NCBI GenBank assembly: GCA_900547975.1
Contig: URIX01000019.1
Span: 1 to 26,895 of the forward strand
DNA length: 26,895 nucleotides
Source: an uncultured Eubacteriales bacterium
GTDB lineage: Bacteria > Bacillota > Clostridia > Christensenellales > CAG-917
Reading direction: 5' to 3'
Shown: positions 23,125 through 26,895 of the stretch, one piece after another
Numbering within the stretch: the first letter of the stretch is position 1
Layout of the letters: each line of letters opens with the position of its first letter
Notes under the pieces: generated by a model
Seen by the model: the letters and a program-made list of their open reading frames with translations, nothing else
What the model was told of the DNA's origin: nothing
The model's database searches: none
Made by a program: the position numbers and the translations under genes

Positions 23125-24332
23125 TGCGCTTCCCCCTCGGGCGAGTTTTGCTTGAACGAATAAAGCACGCCGTCATTCTCGCTGTCGGGTGCGTTGCTTT
23201 GTTTGCCTATCGTCGCGTACTCTGCGTCAAGGCAAGCGTACAAGCCCGAATTTTTTTTCTTTTCGATTTTCGCTGCCGCGAAAAGCAAAATCGGCACAGC
23301 GAACGCAATCGCCGTCAGAACGTAGCCCGTTACGCCGAGTGCGAAGTCGGTCACTTGTTGCAAGGACGACGAGAACAGCGCAGAGCAGATAACCGCCGAC
23401 GGACACAGTATCTTTGACGGCAAAGCCGTGCCGAGCGCGCGCTCGCACGCCTGATTCGCGCCGTCGTAGAGGAAAGAGAGAGAGTAAAGCGACATCATAA
23501 TGATTCCGAAAAGGTTTGTCCATTCCATTCTTCCTATTTCCAGAGAAAGTTGGTTGAAACTTGCGATGTGTATAAAGAGGTCTGACACCGTTTTCAGCGC
23601 GTTGCCGTAGAGTGCGACGCCTATAAGCACGATTAGATTCGCAATCGTCCAAGAGGAAGCGATACCGAGAGTGAGATAGGGTGCTTTTTTGTTGCGAATC
23701 CTCACGAATATAAAAGGAAAAACGTCGCCGAGCCACAGACCGTAGCGCGGCATAGTCGCAAACAGCACTGACGGCTCTGTCGTAAATACGGGTAGATTGC
23801 GCCCGAAGTCCATATCCGAATCCAAAAACGCGAGATTGAGTATGACCACGGCAAGAAACAGCGGCACAAACAATTCGCAACTTCTCGCAATCGAGCGAGT
23901 GCCTTTCAAGCCGAGATACACTATGGGGAAAAGGAACAATACGTATATGAGAAAAGGTTGCGTCCCCGTGAAAAGTTCGTGGGTGAGATATGACGTGCAG
24001 TAACAGAAATAAAACACCGTCTTTGCCGAAAGCCAAACGCAAGCGACAAGACACGCCGCTTTATAGAATATGCAGTTGGTCGCTCGCAAAAGCGCGTCGC
24101 CGCCCATTCTCGCAAAAACGAAAATAAAGATTACGCATATGCCCTCGATTGCGGTGAATCCCATAAAAACCCAAAACGCCGCCGAGCCGAACGCTTCTGA
24201 AAAAATCCCCGGGGCAGACGAGAGTTTGAACGCAAAACCGAGCGCGACTATAATGGCTGCCGCTTGTGAATTGTAGATAGTGCCGATTGGTAGATTTTTA
24301 CGCAATCCGTGTTTTATTGTGCTGTTTGCCAT
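23121..24332 (-). CDS. gerB: GerB-family spore germination permease
   Basis: The B subunit of a GerA-type receptor, a membrane protein of the amino acid-polyamine-organocation type thought to hold the germinant site. The 403-residue product has about ten hydrophobic segments. The motif KGTRSIARSCELFVPLFL (about 143-160) is typical of the family. A hydrophilic C-terminal tail of about 50 residues follows the last segment. It begins 30 bp after the gerA stop with only a weak SD (AGG) and ends overlapping gerC by 4 bp, so the three subunits are co-expressed. Confidence 0.9.
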   Translation of the reverse strand: MANSTIKHGLRKNLPIGTIYNSQAAAIIVALGFAFKLSSAPGIFSEAFGSAAFWVFMGFTAIEGICVIFIFVFARMGGDALLRATNCIFYKAACLVACVWLSAKTVFYFCYCTSYLTHELFTGTQPFLIYVLFLFPIVYLGLKGTRSIARSCELFVPLFLAVVILNLAFLDSDMDFGRNLPVFTTEPSVLFATMPRYGLWLGDVFPFIFVRIRNKKAPYLTLGIASSWTIANLIVLIGVALYGNALKTVSDLFIHIASFNQLSLEIGRMEWTNLFGIIMMSLYSLSFLYDGANQACERALGTALPSKILCPSAVICSALFSSSLQQVTDFALGVTGYVLTAIAFAVPILLFAAAKIEKKKNSGLYACLDAEYATIGKQSNAPDSENDGVLYSFKQNSPEGEAQ

Positions 24333-24362
24333 ATATAAACCTATTGTTTGTCAAATTATCCG

Positions 24363-25802
24363 TCAACCTTTGCGTATGCGGCGACGGTTTTGCGTGGGTA
24401 TGGAATAGGGACGCAATTCCATTGTCGCCGAGTCCGCTTTCAACACGCCGTCCTGAAGGTCGGGCGAGATTCTCGGCGCGTACGGCGCAAGGTAGGGAGT
24501 GCCGAAATTTTCGAGGGAAGCGAGATATGCGACGATAACTATCGTGAGAATTATCATTCCCACGAATCCGAGAACCGCGCTTATGCACAGATACAAAAAG
24601 CGAAGTACGGACATCGTTCCCACTTGGTCGGGAACACAGAATATACCTATTGCCGACAGCGCGACTACAAGCACGGACGGCGATGAGATAAGACCCGATT
24701 TCACCGCCGTATCGCCGAGCACGATTGCGCCGACGACGGACAAGGATATGCCGAAGTAGCGCGGCATTCGTATGGAAGCCTGATTAAGCACCTCGAAAAG
24801 CGTCATAACCAAAAGCATTTCTATCGCCGGCGGAAAGGGTATGTTGTTCGTTGCCGACATAAGCGTCATCAAAAACTTTATGGGCAACAACTGAAAATGA
24901 TAGGTTTGAAGCGCGATGTACGCCCCCGGCAAAAGCACGGTCAGCATTGCGCCGAAAAGTCGGAACATTCGTATCATCGAAGCGCGCCAGTCGCCCGAAT
25001 AGTAGTCGTAGCCGTCCTGCACGTCTTCGAAGACGAGATAGGGCAGAGTTATGGCGATAGGCGAACCGTCCACGATGATTACGATTCGCCCTTCGAGCAG
25101 TTTCGCCGTCGCCACGTCGGGTTTTTCCGTCGTGCCTGCCTGAATGAAAAACGAGTTCTTTTTGGTTTGAATAAACGACAGCACGTACGCGCTGTCCACG
25201 ACGCCGTCCACGTCGATTTGCTCTATTTTGCGGGTTAGTCTTTCGACGATTTTGTCGTCGGCAACGCCTCTTATATACGCCAAAGCGACCGTCGTTGCCG
25301 AGTATCTGCCAACTTGAAAGGTTTTCATAACGAGGTCGGGTGATTTTATGCGCTTTCTCACCAGCGACATATTCGTTTTGATTTCCTCGATAAATCCCTC
25401 GCGCGGACCTTTCATAACCGACGAAGTGGGCGGCTCGCTTATCGCTCTCGAAGCGGGCTTGCGAAGGGAAAAGATATACGCTTCTTCCTCGCCCTCGATA
25501 TAGAACGCAATGTCGCAAGCGGCAATGTTCCCGGGGGAATCCTTTGTCGACACGACATCGATTTCGTCGGCGTACGCAACCGTGTTTTGCAAAGATTTCA
25601 AATAGGGCTTTTCGAGCTTATCGCAGTTTTTCAGAGGGCGCACGACGTCTTGTTCGAACAAAATTTTGTCGATATTGCCGTCGATATATGCAAAAAGGCA
25701 ACGCTTGTCGCCTATATCGAGGCGGCGACACTTGAAGTCGTCGCTGTTTGAAAACGTCTTTTTCAAATCTTGTTGAAGGCTGTTTATATCCACGTCGCAC
25801 AT
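24363..25802 (-). CDS. gerA: GerA-family spore germination protein
   Basis: The A subunit of a nutrient germinant receptor in the spore inner membrane. The 479-residue product has a soluble N-terminal domain (1 to about 275) and four or five membrane segments (about 279-430), then a short basic C-terminus. The family hallmark SEPPTSSVMKGPREGFIE (122-139) is followed by TNMSLVRKRIKSPDL. The ATG at 25802 is chosen; an in-frame TTG three codons upstream is possible, and neither has a clear SD. No sigma-A promoter is evident; a forespore sigma-G promoter is expected for such operons, but I could not assign one confidently. A palindromic GTTTATAAAC lies at about 25820-25829. Confidence 0.93.
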   Translation of the reverse strand: MCDVDINSLQQDLKKTFSNSDDFKCRRLDIGDKRCLFAYIDGNIDKILFEQDVVRPLKNCDKLEKPYLKSLQNTVAYADEIDVVSTKDSPGNIAACDIAFYIEGEEEAYIFSLRKPASRAISEPPTSSVMKGPREGFIEEIKTNMSLVRKRIKSPDLVMKTFQVGRYSATTVALAYIRGVADDKIVERLTRKIEQIDVDGVVDSAYVLSFIQTKKNSFFIQAGTTEKPDVATAKLLEGRIVIIVDGSPIAITLPYLVFEDVQDGYDYYSGDWRASMIRMFRLFGAMLTVLLPGAYIALQTYHFQLLPIKFLMTLMSATNNIPFPPAIEMLLVMTLFEVLNQASIRMPRYFGISLSVVGAIVLGDTAVKSGLISSPSVLVVALSAIGIFCVPDQVGTMSVLRFLYLCISAVLGFVGMIILTIVIVAYLASLENFGTPYLAPYAPRISPDLQDGVLKADSATMELRPYSIPTQNRRRIRKG

Positions 25803-25842
25803 TATTGTCAAAACGACGAGTTTATAAACGGTTTATAACGAC

Positions 25843-25872
25843 AAAAAAAACCGCCCTCCGAAAAGAGAGCGG
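25843..25872 (-). terminator. Terminator of the GtrA-family gene
   Basis: On the minus strand CCGCTCTC faces GAGGGCGG with a 6-nt loop and one mismatch, followed by a run of eight T. It insulates gerA from the upstream gene. Confidence 0.85.
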
Positions 25873-25896
25873 CAAGTGTGCGATTAAGTTTTACGT

Positions 25897-26580
25897 TTAG
25901 TTTGCGGTGTTTTCGGAATTTTCGGCGTTATTCGTATTATCCGCGTTTTCTGTTTTGTCCGAGTTTTTGTTTTCTTTGGTTTTGTTTTCCTTTTTATCTT
26001 TGGGTTTGCGGAAAACCACGAATTTTTGCCACATAAATTCAAGCGCGAAGTTGATTATCATAACCGTGCCTTCCGCGATTATGCCCGCTCCGTCCGTGCC
26101 TATTGCTTCCACGAGCAAGGATTTAATCGTGTGGACGTACCAAGTCTGGAAGGGATAGAAGGGAACATAGAACAAAAACGCCAAAATCATCGCCTTGGGT
26201 ACGTTGCCTGCGTCTTTGAAGGTAAACTTACGATTGAAAGTGAAGTTCCAAAGAATAGAAGCGCAAAGCGCGACGGTTGTTGCGATAAACGTGACCAAAT
26301 CCATATCTTCGACGATGAAGTGAATGGTTTTGCCGTTCGAGGGTATGACCGCTTGCAAAATCGAGAACAGCACAATCTGAATTATGCCTGCGCTCGCCGC
26401 GCAAAGCGCGTATTTTATGAATTGCATCACGCCTTTTCTCTTTTCTCTTTTGGCGTTTTTCTCGGCTTGTTTGAGGCTTGTTTCGTACAGTATGCCTTTG
26501 GGGCTTTCCGCCGCGGGTTCTTCGGCTGTGGGTGATGTTTGTTCGGCTACGATGTCGCTTGCGTTTTGATTTTTTTCCAT
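25897..26580 (-). CDS. GtrA-family membrane protein
   Basis: A 227-residue membrane protein of the GtrA-like family, members of which are often linked to moving lipid-linked sugars across the membrane or to cell-wall polysaccharide decoration. Four hydrophobic segments are visible (about 54-75, 95-112, 128-147 and 161-182). The family motifs WNFTFNRKFTF (about 111-121) and FMWQKFVVFR near the end of the fourth segment are present. The N-terminus is an acidic then basic tail of about 50 residues, and the C-terminus is a low-complexity Lys/Asn/Glu tail. The GAGGA SD fits the ATG at 26580. No glycosyltransferase gene is in the window, so the pathway is unknown. Confidence 0.9.
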   Translation of the reverse strand: MEKNQNASDIVAEQTSPTAEEPAAESPKGILYETSLKQAEKNAKREKRKGVMQFIKYALCAASAGIIQIVLFSILQAVIPSNGKTIHFIVEDMDLVTFIATTVALCASILWNFTFNRKFTFKDAGNVPKAMILAFLFYVPFYPFQTWYVHTIKSLLVEAIGTDGAGIIAEGTVMIINFALEFMWQKFVVFRKPKDKKENKTKENKNSDKTENADNTNNAENSENTAN

Positions 26581-26598
26581 ATAATATTCCTCGAAAAC

Positions 26599-26626
26599 AG
26601 TTTAGCATAACGACACAAAATGTCAA
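26599..26626 (-). promoter_or_regulatory. Promoter of the GtrA-family gene
   Basis: On the minus strand TTGACA (26621-26626), 16-bp spacer, TAAACT (26599-26604). The -35 is perfect and the -10 moderate. Confidence 0.6.
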
Positions 26627-26698
26627 CACCGATTAAAGAATCTTTGCGCTTAAACGCCGTTTCGGTGATAGAAACGGGCTTGACGATTAAAATTAAAG

Positions 26699-26888
26699 TT
26701 TCCCCCTTCCTCACGGGGTTGTTCTTCCTCTACAAAAGTTCGACGGCGTAAACCCTAATAAAATTTCCCCCTTCCTCATGTGTTTCCCCCACCGCCGTTC
26801 CCCCTCTGCATACTTTGAGGGAACCCACGACGTCCGCTCCGCGTGGGGCAACACTCGGCTCTCGCATAGATAGGGACATTTCACTCAT
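26699..26888 (-). repeat. Right copy of the dispersed repeat, with direct repeats
   Basis: The part at about 26740-26833 is the inverted partner of the left-end repeat. The 15-bp TTTCCCCCTTCCTCA occurs twice (26699-26713 and 26764-26778). A 52-codon minus-strand frame (26730-26888) crosses the repeat; its low-complexity Gly/Arg/Val content and the frame break in the left copy argue against a real gene. The first part of this gene-free end, 26640-26698, holds only a small CCGTTTC/GAAACGG inverted repeat. Confidence 0.7.
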
Positions 26889-26895
26889 TATGCCA

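Noticed and set aside
1..26833. Composite transposon bounded by the terminal inverted repeats
   Set aside because: No transposase or integrase, the enclosed genes are mostly housekeeping, and no target-site duplication could be seen at the window edge.
26730..26888. 52-codon frame at the right end
   Set aside because: It lies across the dispersed repeat, has odd low-complexity composition, and the left copy of the repeat breaks the frame.

Overview
The window looks like chromosome from an uncultured, gut-type, spore-forming Clostridia (Firmicutes). Evidence: a complete gerA-gerB-gerC germinant receptor operon, near-consensus sigma-A promoters with 16-17 bp spacers, strong purine-rich Shine-Dalgarno (SD) sites, and hairpin plus T-run terminators. 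The standard genetic code fits throughout. I see no phage, transposase, CRISPR or rRNA. Placement below class level is inference.

Layout. (1) 1-3955, nucleotide metabolism on the minus strand: guaA (GMP synthase) and pyrG (CTP synthase). pyrG has its own promoter and a long leader holding a terminator-like hairpin. (2) 3956-9732, plus strand: a BMP-family nucleoside-binding lipoprotein with its own promoter and terminator, then a promoter and an overlapping ATPase-permease-permease operon. Together these make a nucleoside ABC importer beside the nucleotide genes. (3) 9815-12187: a conserved protein of unknown function, divergent tRNA-Arg(CCT) and tRNA-Pro(GGG) genes, and a 2.7-copy array of a 177-bp hairpin-rich repeat. 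(4) 12188-15904: a rhodanese/PP-loop (TtcA-like) fusion, then a DUF2804 protein and a membrane-embedded M28 peptidase on the minus strand. (5) 16024-19188: a LysR regulator divergent from a CPA2 cation/proton antiporter plus MgtC-family pair, with a perfect dyad between them. (6) 19262-25802, minus strand: gerA-gerB-gerC, a doubtful small ORF, an alpha/beta-hydrolase-fold protein lacking the nucleophile serine, and signal peptidase I. (7) 25843-26895: a GtrA-family membrane protein and a repeat-rich end.

The two window ends carry inverted copies of the same roughly 95-bp repeat, about 26.7 kb apart. I found no wholly new multi-gene system. The strongest leads are the possible pyrG attenuator, the insertion in the importer ATPase, the 177-bp hairpin array, the nucleophile-less hydrolase with a near-leaderless promoter, the GerC lacking a lipobox, and the LysR dyad.
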